A stretch of 64,000 nt of DNA from Flammeovirga pectinis (lineage in GTDB: Bacteria > Bacteroidota > Bacteroidia > Cytophagales > Flammeovirgaceae): the NCBI RefSeq assembly GCF_003970675.1, contig NZ_CP034562.1, forward strand, positions 1,426,001-1,490,000, given 5' to 3'. Position numbers and translations under genes: made by a program. Shown here piece by piece: positions 1-7,693 of the stretch. The notes under the pieces were generated by a model. That model searched no databases. It was given only the letters and a program-made list of their open reading frames with translations, and had not been told where the DNA came from. Numbering within the stretch: the first letter of the stretch is position 1; every line of letters starts with the position of its first letter.

Positions 1-1
1 A

Positions 2-652
2 GAATTAGAACAATGGTCTAAATTAGTAGAGCTTAGATTCGAGAAAGAAGTTGTAGGTTTCTTTATTTCAGGGCATCCTTTAGATATGTACAGAATGGAA
101 TTAGATAATTTCTGTATTCCTGTTAAAAATATTGATTTACACAAGCAGCAAGAAATCAAAGTCGGAGGTATGATTACCGAAGCAAAAATTCTTGAAAGTA
201 AAAACGGTAATAAGTTTGGTATCCTTACTTTAGAAGATTACGAACAAACCACGCAAATGGCAATGTTTGGAGAAAACTTCAACCTTAACAAGCACTTCTT
301 AAACGAAGGTGATTTTGTATGTATATTAGGTCAGGTAAAAGAAAATTATAGAACTCCGGGTCTTTGGGAATTAAGCCCCAAAAAGATAATGCCGTTATCT
401 TCTGTAAAAGATCAATTCTGTAAAGGAATAGATTTATCTATAGATGTTGTGGCTTTAACAGACGATACTATTATGGAATTAGTTTCTATAGTTTCTGAAC
501 ATCAGGGTACTAGAGAAATGTCTTTAGAAGTAATTTCTAGAGAAGATAATATGGTAGTTAATTTATTCTCAAGATCTTATAAAGTTGATCCTTCTACAGA
601 GTTACTAAATGAGCTAGATCAGTTAGAAGGGATAGAATACAGAGTATTTTAA
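2..652 (+). CDS. dnaE: DNA polymerase III alpha subunit, C-terminal part
   Basis: This is the 3' end of the replicative polymerase gene; the frame is open from base 2, so the start lies left of the window and about 216 codons are visible. The first residues include the EKEVVGFFISGHPLD stretch, a DnaE signature just after the polymerase core. Residues from about 50 on form an OB-fold-like region (GGMITEAKILESKNGNKFG and onward) typical of the alpha C-terminus, which contacts single-stranded DNA and other holoenzyme subunits. The stop is followed by AT-rich DNA with no obvious hairpin. The identification is firm; catalytic residues cannot be checked because they are outside the window. Confidence 0.95.
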   Translation, partial: ELEQWSKLVELRFEKEVVGFFISGHPLDMYRMELDNFCIPVKNIDLHKQQEIKVGGMITEAKILESKNGNKFGILTLEDYEQTTQMAMFGENFNLNKHFLNEGDFVCILGQVKENYRTPGLWELSPKKIMPLSSVKDQFCKGIDLSIDVVALTDDTIMELVSIVSEHQGTREMSLEVISREDNMVVNLFSRSYKVDPSTELLNELDQLEGIEYRVF

Positions 653-949
653 GCCAATATTTACCGTCTTTTTGAAAAAAATATTAATGATTTTAATCAA
701 TGCGTATTTGAAAATATTATTGAAATACCATTTTAAAGTGTAAATTATAAAAAAATTATATTTCAATATTAACAGTTAAGTCAATATATAATTTTGTTTT
801 AATTGGTAAATGTATCTGATACGTTTATTATTTAACTGTATTGCAACTAATTAGAATGTGTAAATAATTTGCAAATTGAGATATATACATTTATTTTTGT
901 ACCATTAATAATACAAGAATTTATATCTGTTGCAATAATTTTAATAATC
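653..949. other. AT-rich intergenic region
   Basis: About 300 bases between dnaE and the next small gene. I see no coding frame. The region is very AT-rich and ends with the promoter at 868-899. Confidence 0.6.
868..899 (+). promoter_or_regulatory. Bacteroidetes-type promoter
   Basis: TTTG at 868-871, a 20-nt spacer, then TATTTTTG at 892-899, which fits the Bacteroidetes TTTG/TAnnTTTG consensus exactly. Transcription would start near 905, downstream of the TTG at 869, so the ATG at 950 is the better start for the following gene. Confidence 0.7.
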
Positions 950-1204
950 ATGAGCCAAATAGCAATCGTTGCTGCAGCTGAAGCTGCATTAGACAAATTA
1001 ACTAAATTGAATAAAAAAGGGGAGTACGATCAACAAGTTAATGACTTGAATTGGGTACTTGCTAGTTTTAAAAATGATGGCAACCCAGAAGGCGTTTATC
1101 AAAAAGTTGCTGAAGCACAAACAGTCCTTGCTGCTTTAAAAACAAAGAAGCCAAGAAGCGTAGCTAAATCTTTAATGGATACATTAGCAAAAGCGTTGGC
1201 TTAG
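950..1204 (+). CDS. Small conserved-looking hypothetical protein (84 aa)
   Basis: I do not recognise this family. From the ATG at 950 it encodes 84 residues, helical and Ala/Lys-rich, beginning MSQIAIVAAAEAALDKL, with no signal peptide or membrane segment. The frame opens further upstream to a TTG at 869, but that codon lies inside the promoter and would add a hydrophobic leader that is probably untranslated. The gene stands alone: its own promoter at 868-899 and a strong hairpin terminator at 1227-1256 make it a single transcription unit, which argues that it is real and perhaps well expressed. The alternating Ala/Leu pattern suggests an amphipathic helical bundle; no function is proposed. 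Confidence 0.75.
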   Translation: MSQIAIVAAAEAALDKLTKLNKKGEYDQQVNDLNWVLASFKNDGNPEGVYQKVAEAQTVLAALKTKKPRSVAKSLMDTLAKALA

Positions 1205-1226
1205 TCCAAAAATTCAAAAAGATTAG

Positions 1227-1256
1227 AAGGTTACTTTTTTTAGTAGCCTTTTTTTG
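1227..1256 (+). terminator. Rho-independent terminator
   Basis: AAGGTTACT (1227-1235) pairs with AGTAGCCTT (1242-1250), followed by a T run. Confidence 0.85.
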
Positions 1257-1342
1257 TGTCTAATAAATCATGAAATAATAAATAAGGATTGTGATACTAT
1301 CTTTTAAAAGTCGTATTTTCATGTAAATTATAATTACCGAAT

Positions 1343-1612
1343 ATGAAAAAGATTTTATCTATAATTGCAATCTCAGCAGCATTAATGTTTGCAGGTTGTT
1401 GTACTTCTTCTGATACTGCAGACAATAAAGCATGTTGCAAAGACAAAACAGAAAGCTGCTGTGTAAATAAAGAAGGATGTGCTTCTTGTGAACACTGCAA
1501 AAATGGTGATAAAGAAAGTTGTAAAGTAGCTTCAGAAAAAGGTGAAGCGAAGGCTTGCTGTAAAGAAAAAGTAGCCAATGGCGAAAAAGCTTGTTGTAAA
1601 AAAGAAGCGTAG
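1343..1612 (+). CDS. Cysteine-rich small lipoprotein
   Basis: An 89-residue protein with a lipoprotein signal peptide (MKKILSIIAISAALMFAGC; lipobox FAGC, lipidated Cys19). The mature part has 14 cysteines in about 70 residues, counting Cys19: CC pairs at 19-20, 31-32, 39-40, 72-73 and 84-85, a CxxCxxC at 46-52 and one at 60, set in a Lys/Glu background. The repeated [KA]CCK units suggest a metallothionein-like metal-binding lipoprotein in the periplasm or on the outer membrane, but that is inference; no named family is assigned. A possible promoter has TTG at 1289-1291 and a weak TATTTTCA at 1314-1321. A strong hairpin follows at 1651-1690, so the gene is monocistronic. The long antisense frame over it is a shadow. 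Confidence 0.85.
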   Translation: MKKILSIIAISAALMFAGCCTSSDTADNKACCKDKTESCCVNKEGCASCEHCKNGDKESCKVASEKGEAKACCKEKVANGEKACCKKEA

Positions 1613-1650
1613 ATACTTTACTTAAGTGAGCTTAAATATAGCCTTAGAAT

Positions 1651-1690
1651 AAAAAAAGTGATACAACTCAAAATTGTATCACTTTTTTTT
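1651..1690 (+). terminator. Strong terminator, possibly bidirectional
   Basis: The A-rich arm 1651-1666 (ending GTGATACAA) is fully complementary to 1674-1689 (starting TTGTATCAC, ending in T's). Confidence 0.9.
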
Positions 1691-1768
1691 GTGTTACTTT
1701 TTATTTCATATTTAGAATATCAACCGATTGAACTATCTTAGTATACTATCTCTTCAAATATTACATTA

Positions 1769-3127
1769 ATGCAAATACTTAAAAAACTACTTTCAATCTT
1801 AATTCTAATTTTACTTGGGCAACCATTATTTGCACAAGAGCGTATGTTCGAGTTTCATTCCTACGGTAGAGTGGGTGTGTCGTCTTCTCTTTATGAGGAT
1901 AAAGTGGGAGCTCGGTTAAACCTAACTGGTCAAGGAGCCTTAGGCGGTAGATTAGAAGAAAATGATTATATAGAAATGACAGGTGTTGCAAGGATTGATA
2001 AAATCTTTAAAATGACGCCAGACAAACCGAAGATAAAGTTTGTACTTACCACTCAATCGTTCTCTGGTGATAATACTTTTATAGCGAACAATACAAAGAC
2101 CAACTTTGTAGAGATGTACCTAGATATACAAGACACTTTACTTAATGTTCCGTTTCACCTTTGGGTGGGAAGTAAATATTTTAGAGATAAGAATATTGAT
2201 ATAGCCGATTATTTTCAGTTTAATAACCTAACAGGCCAAGGATTTGGATTAACTGTAGGTAAAACAACGGTTTCATTAATTAAAGCATTGGTTTCTCAAG
2301 ACCAACCCAATAACCCTTACGGTGATTCTAACTACGAAGATGGTAGACAAAAACACGTGTTATCTATACAACATGTAGTTGATATAAATGAGTACAACAA
2401 ACTTAATTTTCTTGGAGAATACCACTTCACAGGGTACGATTCTCTCAATGATCCTCAGTTTATAATAGATAAAGTAAGTGATTATGGGTGGTTATTAGGT
2501 GTAATGCACAGTTATAAAAAAGAAAATTTCTTTAATAATGTCACTCTTAGGTATGGAAGTAGAATAGCCAATGGTCCCGGTGATGATGGGTGGTCTTCTC
2601 GATCGTTTATCAACTTTGGAAACCCAAATAATAAAGGGCAATATGATGGAGCGCGAGGTATTAATATTACAGAAAACTTTGTTTATGACGTAAATAAATT
2701 TTGGGGTGTTACAGGTTATGCCGTCTATAGGTATGCAATGGGGGCAAAACTACCAGTTTATATTTCAGAAAATAGACCAAATCAGAAATGGGATTTATCT
2801 ATAGGAGTTCGACCTATGATTTATCTAATGGATAAAATTCAATTAATGTTAGAGTACAATTTTCAACTGAGGGATTTTGATGAGTTTACCAATGGAATTG
2901 TAGGTGTAGATCCTGGGTTGGGTCAGATGAATAAATTTACTTTTGCACCTGTGTATGTACCAACTGGAGAACGGTCTGTAATGGCAAGACCTCAAATTAG
3001 ATTAGTGTATACAATAGCTGTTTATAATGATGTTGTTAAAGATTATCAGCTTTCTCAATATTACGAAGCGGGTAACGCCGGCAACCTAGGACATTATTTA
3101 GGGTTGAAAACAGAATGGTGGTTTTAA
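1769..3127 (+). CDS. LamB-like carbohydrate porin
   Basis: A 452-residue outer-membrane protein with a Sec signal peptide (about residues 1-22, cleavage after FAQ). The mature start FEFHSYGRVGVSSS matches the LamB (maltoporin) family opening, and the segment around residues 130-160 (LWVGSKYFRDKNIDI, then FNNLTGQGFGL) corresponds to the LamB pattern in which WxGKRFYQRHD is followed by a GPGAG turn. Alternating aromatic strands continue to the C-terminus, which ends in Trp-Trp-Phe as expected for a beta-barrel. LamB porins admit maltooligosaccharides or other sugars through the outer membrane; the actual substrate cannot be told. There is no sugar transporter or glycosidase beside it, and a hairpin terminator follows at 3131-3168, so it stands alone. 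Confidence 0.8.
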   Translation: MQILKKLLSILILILLGQPLFAQERMFEFHSYGRVGVSSSLYEDKVGARLNLTGQGALGGRLEENDYIEMTGVARIDKIFKMTPDKPKIKFVLTTQSFSGDNTFIANNTKTNFVEMYLDIQDTLLNVPFHLWVGSKYFRDKNIDIADYFQFNNLTGQGFGLTVGKTTVSLIKALVSQDQPNNPYGDSNYEDGRQKHVLSIQHVVDINEYNKLNFLGEYHFTGYDSLNDPQFIIDKVSDYGWLLGVMHSYKKENFFNNVTLRYGSRIANGPGDDGWSSRSFINFGNPNNKGQYDGARGINITENFVYDVNKFWGVTGYAVYRYAMGAKLPVYISENRPNQKWDLSIGVRPMIYLMDKIQLMLEYNFQLRDFDEFTNGIVGVDPGLGQMNKFTFAPVYVPTGERSVMARPQIRLVYTIAVYNDVVKDYQLSQYYEAGNAGNLGHYLGLKTEWWF

Positions 3128-3130
3128 TCA

Positions 3131-3168
3131 AAAAAGGCTTATTTGAACAACTTCAAATAAACCTTTTT
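3131..3168 (+). terminator. Hairpin terminator
   Basis: Arms 3131-3147 (ending TTATTTGAA) and 3152-3168 (starting TTCAAATAA, ending CCTTTTT) pair with one mismatch; a T run follows on the plus strand. Confidence 0.8.
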
Positions 3169-3246
3169 CATAAATCATCACTTTCTAAGTAGAATACATT
3201 TTGTATTTATGAAATCTAGAAACCAATAATAAAATAAGTACTGCAA

Positions 3247-3321
3247 TTACGCCATCTTATTCACCATCATTAATGTGAGTAACCCTGCACTTCCGTAATA
3301 AATAATCTTGGTGCTTTTCTC
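3247..3321 (-). pseudogene. Possible decayed DoxX-like gene fragment
   Basis: Just after the stop of the hydrolase gene the minus strand stays open for 24 codons without an ATG. It reads KSTKIIYYGSAGLLTLMMV, which resembles the first transmembrane segment of small DoxX-like membrane proteins, then stops. No continuation was found in the other frames. It may be the remnant of a once downstream gene, or chance. Confidence 0.25.
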
Positions 3322-3324
3322 CTA

Positions 3325-3999
3325 TTATATCGTTTGTCCTACACTTGGTAATGTAAGGTGCTTTCCACTACTTTTAAATAATGAAATAGCTTTTTCGTGG
3401 TCTATTTTGATAGGAGGGAATGTGTCAAAATGATACCCAATAATGTTATTACATTCAATATATTCCGCAGCAAAAAGTGCATCTTCATAACCCATCGTGA
3501 AATTATCTCCAACAGGTAAAATAGCAACATCTAATTTAGGACATGTTTTTGGAATGAGTTTCATATCCATTGTTAGAGCTGTATCTCCAGCAATATAGAT
3601 CGATTCATTATCGTTCCATAGTACAAAACCTCCAGGGTTTCCACCATACGTTCCATCAGGAAGCACACTAGAGTGAACTGCATTTACATACTTAACTGTA
3701 CCAAAATCAAAGGTAAACTTACCTCCGTGGTTCATAGGGTGTCCTTCAAATCCTTTTTCACCATAATAAGAAACAATTTCGAAGTTAGAGATAATAGGTG
3801 CTTTAGTGCGTGAAGCAATTGCTTCTACATCAACAACGTGGTCTTGATGGCCATGAGTAACCAAGATATAATCAACATCAAGGGTGTCGATATCGATGTC
3901 TTTTGCCAATTCATTGGGTGTAATAAATGGATCTACTAAAAGGTTCTTACCTCCAAACTCTATTAACAGAGAGGCGTGCCCTAGAAATTTAATTTTCAT
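3325..3999 (-). CDS. UPF0173 family metal-dependent hydrolase (metallo-beta-lactamase fold)
   Basis: A 224-residue cytosolic protein, full length for the UPF0173 family of metallo-beta-lactamase-fold hydrolases. It opens MKIKFLGHASLLIEFGGK and carries the metal motif THGHQDH (about residues 49-55), followed by further His/Asp positions such as the NAVHSS and AGDTAL segments, which supply the remaining ligands of a two-metal site. The substrate of the family is unknown. The gene is the only complete one in its transcription unit; the small DoxX-like fragment lies immediately downstream. Its start is an ordinary ATG at 3999, with about 220 bases separating it from the next plus-strand gene. Confidence 0.9.
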   Translation of the reverse strand: MKIKFLGHASLLIEFGGKNLLVDPFITPNELAKDIDIDTLDVDYILVTHGHQDHVVDVEAIASRTKAPIISNFEIVSYYGEKGFEGHPMNHGGKFTFDFGTVKYVNAVHSSVLPDGTYGGNPGGFVLWNDNESIYIAGDTALTMDMKLIPKTCPKLDVAILPVGDNFTMGYEDALFAAEYIECNNIIGYHFDTFPPIKIDHEKAISLFKSSGKHLTLPSVGQTI

Positions 4000-4112
4000 T
4001 TTTAAAGAATTAGTTAATTGTTCTAACGAATATAGAAATTCTGAGTGTATAACCCTTTTAAAAAGTAATGCTTTTTTATTATTTATTGTGAATGAGTATT
4101 CATTAAAGGTGC

Positions 4113-4148
4113 TTTGTTTGTTATTTCTAGGTATTAAGTCTATTTTTG
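4113..4148 (+). promoter_or_regulatory. Bacteroidetes-type promoter
   Basis: Two tandem TTTG (4113-4116, 4117-4120); from the second there is a 20-nt spacer to TATTTTTG at 4141-4148. The start would be near 4155, giving a leader of about 67 nt to the ATG at 4222. Confidence 0.7.
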
Positions 4149-4221
4149 TCTTTTAATTTTTTAAAGAAAGAAGTGTTAGGACTTATGTTTTGATTCTTCT
4201 CTTGAACCAGATTTACAAAAA

Positions 4222-4506
4222 ATGAAGTTTCTATTTATCTACGATGCGTTAAATTATTCTTTACTATTAACTGTCGAAAAAAGGATACAGCTAAAAAAAG
4301 AATTAGATATTACCCTCAACTCAAATAAAGTAAAATTATTGAAAAACGGGGATCCTGTAATGGTGCTATCAGGAAGTAATAATACGAAAAGGCCACTGTT
4401 TGTTTCGTCTCTTGAATTAGATGAAGAAGCAATCGAAGAATTGTTTTTAAAATACCAATTAGATAAATTCTATGAGGTTAATGAGGAAGAAGAAGTCGGG
4501 GCTTAA
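4222..4506 (+). CDS. Hypothetical protein (94 aa)
   Basis: Not recognised. This small soluble protein has a hydrophobic, basic first half and an acidic tail (VNEEEEVGA). There is no signal peptide; the opening MKFLFIYDALNYSLLL is only weakly hydrophobic. It has a consensus promoter upstream (4113-4148), which supports it as a real gene. It converges with modC, with only 8 bases between the two stops and no obvious terminator hairpin there. A role in molybdate handling is not implied, because it lies on the opposite strand. Confidence 0.65.
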   Translation: MKFLFIYDALNYSLLLTVEKRIQLKKELDITLNSNKVKLLKNGDPVMVLSGSNNTKRPLFVSSLELDEEAIEELFLKYQLDKFYEVNEEEEVGA

Positions 4507-4514
4507 GCAAGAAT

Positions 4515-5384
4515 TTATTTATAAATACTTGGGTTAAATGCTTTTGCTGCTACTGTGACTTTATCTCCGATTGAAAAACTATCAACTTCATCTTTATCAA
4601 GAATTACTTTTACAAGGTGGTTACCAATAAAAAGTGTAGCCACATGTAAAATATCATGTTTCTCTATTGCTAATATTTCTGCTGTAAACTTAAACTTTCC
4701 GCTTAGATCTGCAGAAGAGAAAAACTCTTGAGGAGATGCAATTTTTGCTACTTTCCCATCATTAATTCCAATTACTTGATGTGTTAGTTTATAAAGTTCA
4801 CCAATATCATGGCTTATCATAAAAATGGTAGGCTTAAGTTGTTTATGTAATTCAATAAGATAAAGTTGCAGTTTCTGTCTCATTTTTGGGTCTAGGGCAG
4901 AGAGGGGCTCGTCTAATAATAACACTTTAGGAGACTGTACCATTGCTCTTGCCATTCCCACTCTTTGCTTTTGTCCTCCAGATAGTGTTGAGGGATATTG
5001 GTCTATCAAGTCTGATAATTCCATAATCTCAATCAATTGGTTTATAATTGCTTTGTCTGTTCCTTTTTTAAGAGCATATTTTAAATTCTCATGAACAGTC
5101 ATGTTTGGGAACAATGCAAAATCTTGAAATACCATTCCTACTTCTCTTTTTTGAGGAGGTAAATCAATTTTTAGATTTGAATTAAACCACTCTTTTCCAC
5201 CTACCTTTAAATACCCTTTATCTGGAGTTGATAAGCCAGTAATTAACCGTAATAACGTAGTTTTTCCTGCTCCTGAAGGTCCGTATATACCTACAAAATC
5301 TCCTTCATTTACCTCAAAATTGATAGCAATAGAAAAGCCATCTTTTTTATTTGGGAATGCTTTCTGAATAGCGATCTCTATCAT
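4515..5384 (-). CDS. modC: Molybdate ABC transporter ATP-binding protein ModC
   Basis: A 289-residue ABC ATPase: Walker A GPSGAGKTT at 35-43, Q-loop QDFALFPNMTV, signature LSGGQKQR, Walker B VLLLDEP followed by the D-loop SALD, and the H-loop in FMISHD. After about residue 215 there is a single short TOBE-like domain, so it is shorter than the roughly 350-residue ModC of E. coli. It energises import of molybdate (possibly also tungstate) through ModB. It is the last gene of the minus-strand run modA, mop, modB, modC, 6 bases after modB. The missing regulatory-domain length may be made up by the separate two-TOBE protein in the same operon. Confidence 0.92.
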   Translation of the reverse strand: MIEIAIQKAFPNKKDGFSIAINFEVNEGDFVGIYGPSGAGKTTLLRLITGLSTPDKGYLKVGGKEWFNSNLKIDLPPQKREVGMVFQDFALFPNMTVHENLKYALKKGTDKAIINQLIEIMELSDLIDQYPSTLSGGQKQRVGMARAMVQSPKVLLLDEPLSALDPKMRQKLQLYLIELHKQLKPTIFMISHDIGELYKLTHQVIGINDGKVAKIASPQEFFSSADLSGKFKFTAEILAIEKHDILHVATLFIGNHLVKVILDKDEVDSFSIGDKVTVAAKAFNPSIYK

Positions 5385-5390
5385 TATAAT

Positions 5391-6056
5391 TTATTTTTTG
5401 AGGAACGAATTGTTAATGAAGTAAAGAGAAAACAAGATACAAAACGAAATAATAAACAACACAATAGAGTAATTACCAGCACTCGTATAGTCTAGCCTTT
5501 CTACTTGGTCATAAATAGCAATTGATGCTACCCTAGTTTTATTAGATATATTTCCACCAATCATTAGTACTACACCAAACTCTCCGATTGTATGTGCAAA
5601 AGACAAGACAATACCAGTTAAAATTGCAGGTTTCATGTTAGGGAGAAGTACTTTAAAGAGAATATTAATTTTACTCTTCCCCAAAAGGATAGCAGCTTCA
5701 GACAACTGTTTGGGCAAACTTTGAAAACCTGCTTGTACAGGCTGAACCATAAACGGAAGGCTGTAAATTAAACTACCCACTACTAAACCTGTGAAAGAAA
5801 AAATAAGGCGTAAACCAAAAGTATCGTCTAACCATTTTCCAAATATATTATTCGGACTAAAAGCCAATAAGAGGTAAAAGCCGAGAACTGTAGGGGGTAA
5901 CACAATTGGTAAACTAACAATACTTTCTAAGATTGCTTTGATATAAGATTTTTGACGTGATATAAATAATGCCAAAGGAATACCTATAAATAACAAGCAT
6001 AATGTAGTGATGCAAGCTAGTTTGAATGTAAGCAGTAAAGGAGACCAATCAATCAT
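5391..6056 (-). CDS. modB: Molybdate ABC transporter permease ModB
   Basis: About 221 residues with five to six hydrophobic segments and the permease coupling loop around LSEAAILLGKSKINI followed by FKVLLPNMKPA, the EAA-type motif of binding-protein-dependent transporters. Near the C-terminus HTIGEFGVVLMIGGN is the characteristic ModB/CysT segment. It forms the inner-membrane channel for molybdate. The frame extends two codons further to a TTG, but the ATG at 6056 is the natural start. It overlaps the end of the mop gene by 8 bases, which suggests translational coupling. The product is of normal length for the family. Confidence 0.92.
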   Translation of the reverse strand: MIDWSPLLLTFKLACITTLCLLFIGIPLALFISRQKSYIKAILESIVSLPIVLPPTVLGFYLLLAFSPNNIFGKWLDDTFGLRLIFSFTGLVVGSLIYSLPFMVQPVQAGFQSLPKQLSEAAILLGKSKINILFKVLLPNMKPAILTGIVLSFAHTIGEFGVVLMIGGNISNKTRVASIAIYDQVERLDYTSAGNYSIVLFIISFCILFSLYFINNSFLKK

Positions 6057-6450
6057 ATGCAATCATAATTTCATTTGATTTAATACCAAGGTAGACATTT
6101 GTATCAAGTGATAAATTTAAAACATTTAATTGTTGGGAAGTTATTAAGGCCTTTATATTTCCAATAGCAGTAGCAATAATTAAATTGCACATGATTTTCC
6201 CGTTGTCAATATCAATAATTTTTCCTTGAAATGAATTTTCAATACTACTTACTTCTAAAGAAGTTGTACTTATAATTACTTCGGTATTTTTAAAAAGTAT
6301 ACAAACTGGGTAATCAACTTTCAATTTCTGATTTGTCTCTTTATTATCTAAAACAACAATCGAGAAACTGATAGAAGAACAATTTACGTGTACTAAAGAA
6401 GCTATTCCTTCAGATATGACTTCTGTAATTTTACCTTTTAACGAATTCAC
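6049..6450 (-). CDS. Molbindin-type protein with two TOBE/Mop domains
   Basis: A 133-residue soluble protein made of two tandem Mop (TOBE) units, about residues 1-67 and 70-133. Each opens with the Mop-type strand (LKGKITEVISEG and FQGKIIDIDNGK) and ends in the typical IKxxEVII-like strand (FKNTEVIIS and IKSNEIMIA). Such di-Mop proteins bind molybdate or tungstate oligomerically and are thought to store or buffer it; some act in regulation. It begins with GTG at 6450, 4 bases after the modA stop, and overlaps modB by 8 bases, so it is embedded in the transporter operon. There is no DNA-binding domain, so it is not a full ModE regulator. Confidence 0.8.
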   Translation of the reverse strand: MNSLKGKITEVISEGIASLVHVNCSSISFSIVVLDNKETNQKLKVDYPVCILFKNTEVIISTTSLEVSSIENSFQGKIIDIDNGKIMCNLIIATAIGNIKALITSQQLNVLNLSLDTNVYLGIKSNEIMIAYD

Positions 6451-6454
6451 TCAC

Positions 6455-7189
6455 TTAATTATTTAGCGGATCAATTATTTTTTGGCCTTTTTCACTTAAA
6501 ATAAATTGTTCAAATTGTTGAGCTAATTTAACCCTATCACCTTTTATAGTGACAATACCCTGTTTGATGGGTTGGTATAAACTGTCCTCAACCATTATCC
6601 ATTTTCCTTTATTTTTTAAGAAATCTGAATTTACAATAAAAAGTGAAGTGAAACCGAAGTCAGCAGCTTTTGATAAGATAAATTGATTAGTTTGAGATAT
6701 GCTTTCTCCTTTTACAATTTTTTGATTGATAGTATTTCCGAATTTTTTTTTGATTGTTTCAGCTGCTGCAATACCGTAAGGAGCAGTAACTGGATTGGCA
6801 ATGCAGATATGCTTTACGTTGTTATTTTTAAGAATATCGAGCGTATTAAAAAGGGTATCTTTTAAACTCCATAAAACAAGTTTTCCTTGTGTATATATTT
6901 TTGGTCTGCCTAGTGTTTTATTTTCGTTGAAAAGTATTTCTGGATACTTCATGTCTGCAGAAATAAAAATATCGAAGGGAGCACCCGAAATAATTTGAGC
7001 ACATAACTTCCCTGAAGAACTTACAATCATTTCACATTCAATATTAGTTTCTTGAGTGAAAGCCTCACAAAGTTTTTTACTTACAAATTGCATGTTTGAT
7101 GCTGTTGCGATTTGAAGTTTATTGTTGTTTTCTGAAGTACAATTAGTTAGTAATACTACTAGAATTAAATTGGAAAGTATATATCTCAT
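6455..7189 (-). CDS. modA: Molybdate-binding lipoprotein ModA
   Basis: A substrate-binding protein of about 244 residues from the ATG at 7189 (MRYILSNLILVVLLTNC, lipobox LTNC, so membrane-anchored). The mature start LQIATASNMQFVSKKL matches ModA, where the Ala/Ser segment binds the oxyanion; SSSGKLCAQIISGAPFDIFISAD is the second family motif and supplies further oxyanion ligands. It captures molybdate in the periplasm for ModB and ModC. The frame runs 8 codons upstream to a TTG, which is unlikely to be used because the lipoprotein signal begins at the ATG. First gene of the operon; no clear promoter of the TAnnTTTG type was found in front of it. Confidence 0.92.
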   Translation of the reverse strand: MRYILSNLILVVLLTNCTSENNNKLQIATASNMQFVSKKLCEAFTQETNIECEMIVSSSGKLCAQIISGAPFDIFISADMKYPEILFNENKTLGRPKIYTQGKLVLWSLKDTLFNTLDILKNNNVKHICIANPVTAPYGIAAAETIKKKFGNTINQKIVKGESISQTNQFILSKAADFGFTSLFIVNSDFLKNKGKWIMVEDSLYQPIKQGIVTIKGDRVKLAQQFEQFILSEKGQKIIDPLNN

Positions 7190-7390
7190 CTTGATGTTTA
7201 AATAATAATGCAAATTACGTTAAAATGGTTAATATTAGACATAATACTTCTCAATTTTTCACATCAGTCATCCTGTAACAATGCATAAAATGGATGATTT
7301 TTATTTCGTATCGGCAGATATTTTTTTTAAAAGTAATATAAATTTGTAACTTATTGTAGTCAAATCTCCAAACTGTGTCACTCTCTGTCT

Positions 7391-7693
7391 ATGTACTATC
7401 AATGCCTTTACCAACAAAATTCGAATTTCTTCTTTACATGTTATTTTAAATATTCTCAAGCACCAATACTTTTAGATATATTTTCGAAGTATTTTTCTAT
7501 AAAGAGAATAAGTGAAGAAGTTTTACCCGAATTGCCTTCCAATGTATTTTATTACAATCGGAAGAAATTATATTATACCTATGTAGATAAAAAAATGCAT
7601 AGGATATCGAATTATGATGAATTTTATAATATGCTAAATCAATCTTCAACACTTAATAAAAATTCATTTTCTCCCATAATAAACAAAGGATAA
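7391..7693 (+). CDS. Hypothetical protein (100 aa), doubtful
   Basis: Not recognised. The product is rich in Tyr, Phe, Asn and Ser (MYYQCLYQQNSNFFF start), with no clear domain or signal. A TAAATTTG box at 7339-7346 lies 45 bases upstream, but no good -33 partner is seen. The 3' end runs 55 bases into the convergent exonuclease gene, which is unusual in this window. The composition could reflect AT-rich DNA rather than selection. It is kept at low confidence because it fills an otherwise empty 400-base gap. Confidence 0.4.
   Translation: MYYQCLYQQNSNFFFTCYFKYSQAPILLDIFSKYFSIKRISEEVLPELPSNVFYYNRKKLYYTYVDKKMHRISNYDEFYNMLNQSSTLNKNSFSPIINKG

Noticed and set aside
1297-1578. 93-residue antisense frame over the Cys-rich lipoprotein
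   Set aside because: Its sequence mirrors the CC-rich codons of the real gene and has no promoter; the plus-strand frame has a signal peptide and terminator.
7391-7693. The 100-residue frame as a confident gene
   Set aside because: It overlaps the convergent exonuclease gene by 55 bases, has no full promoter and no recognisable domain, so it is listed only at low confidence.
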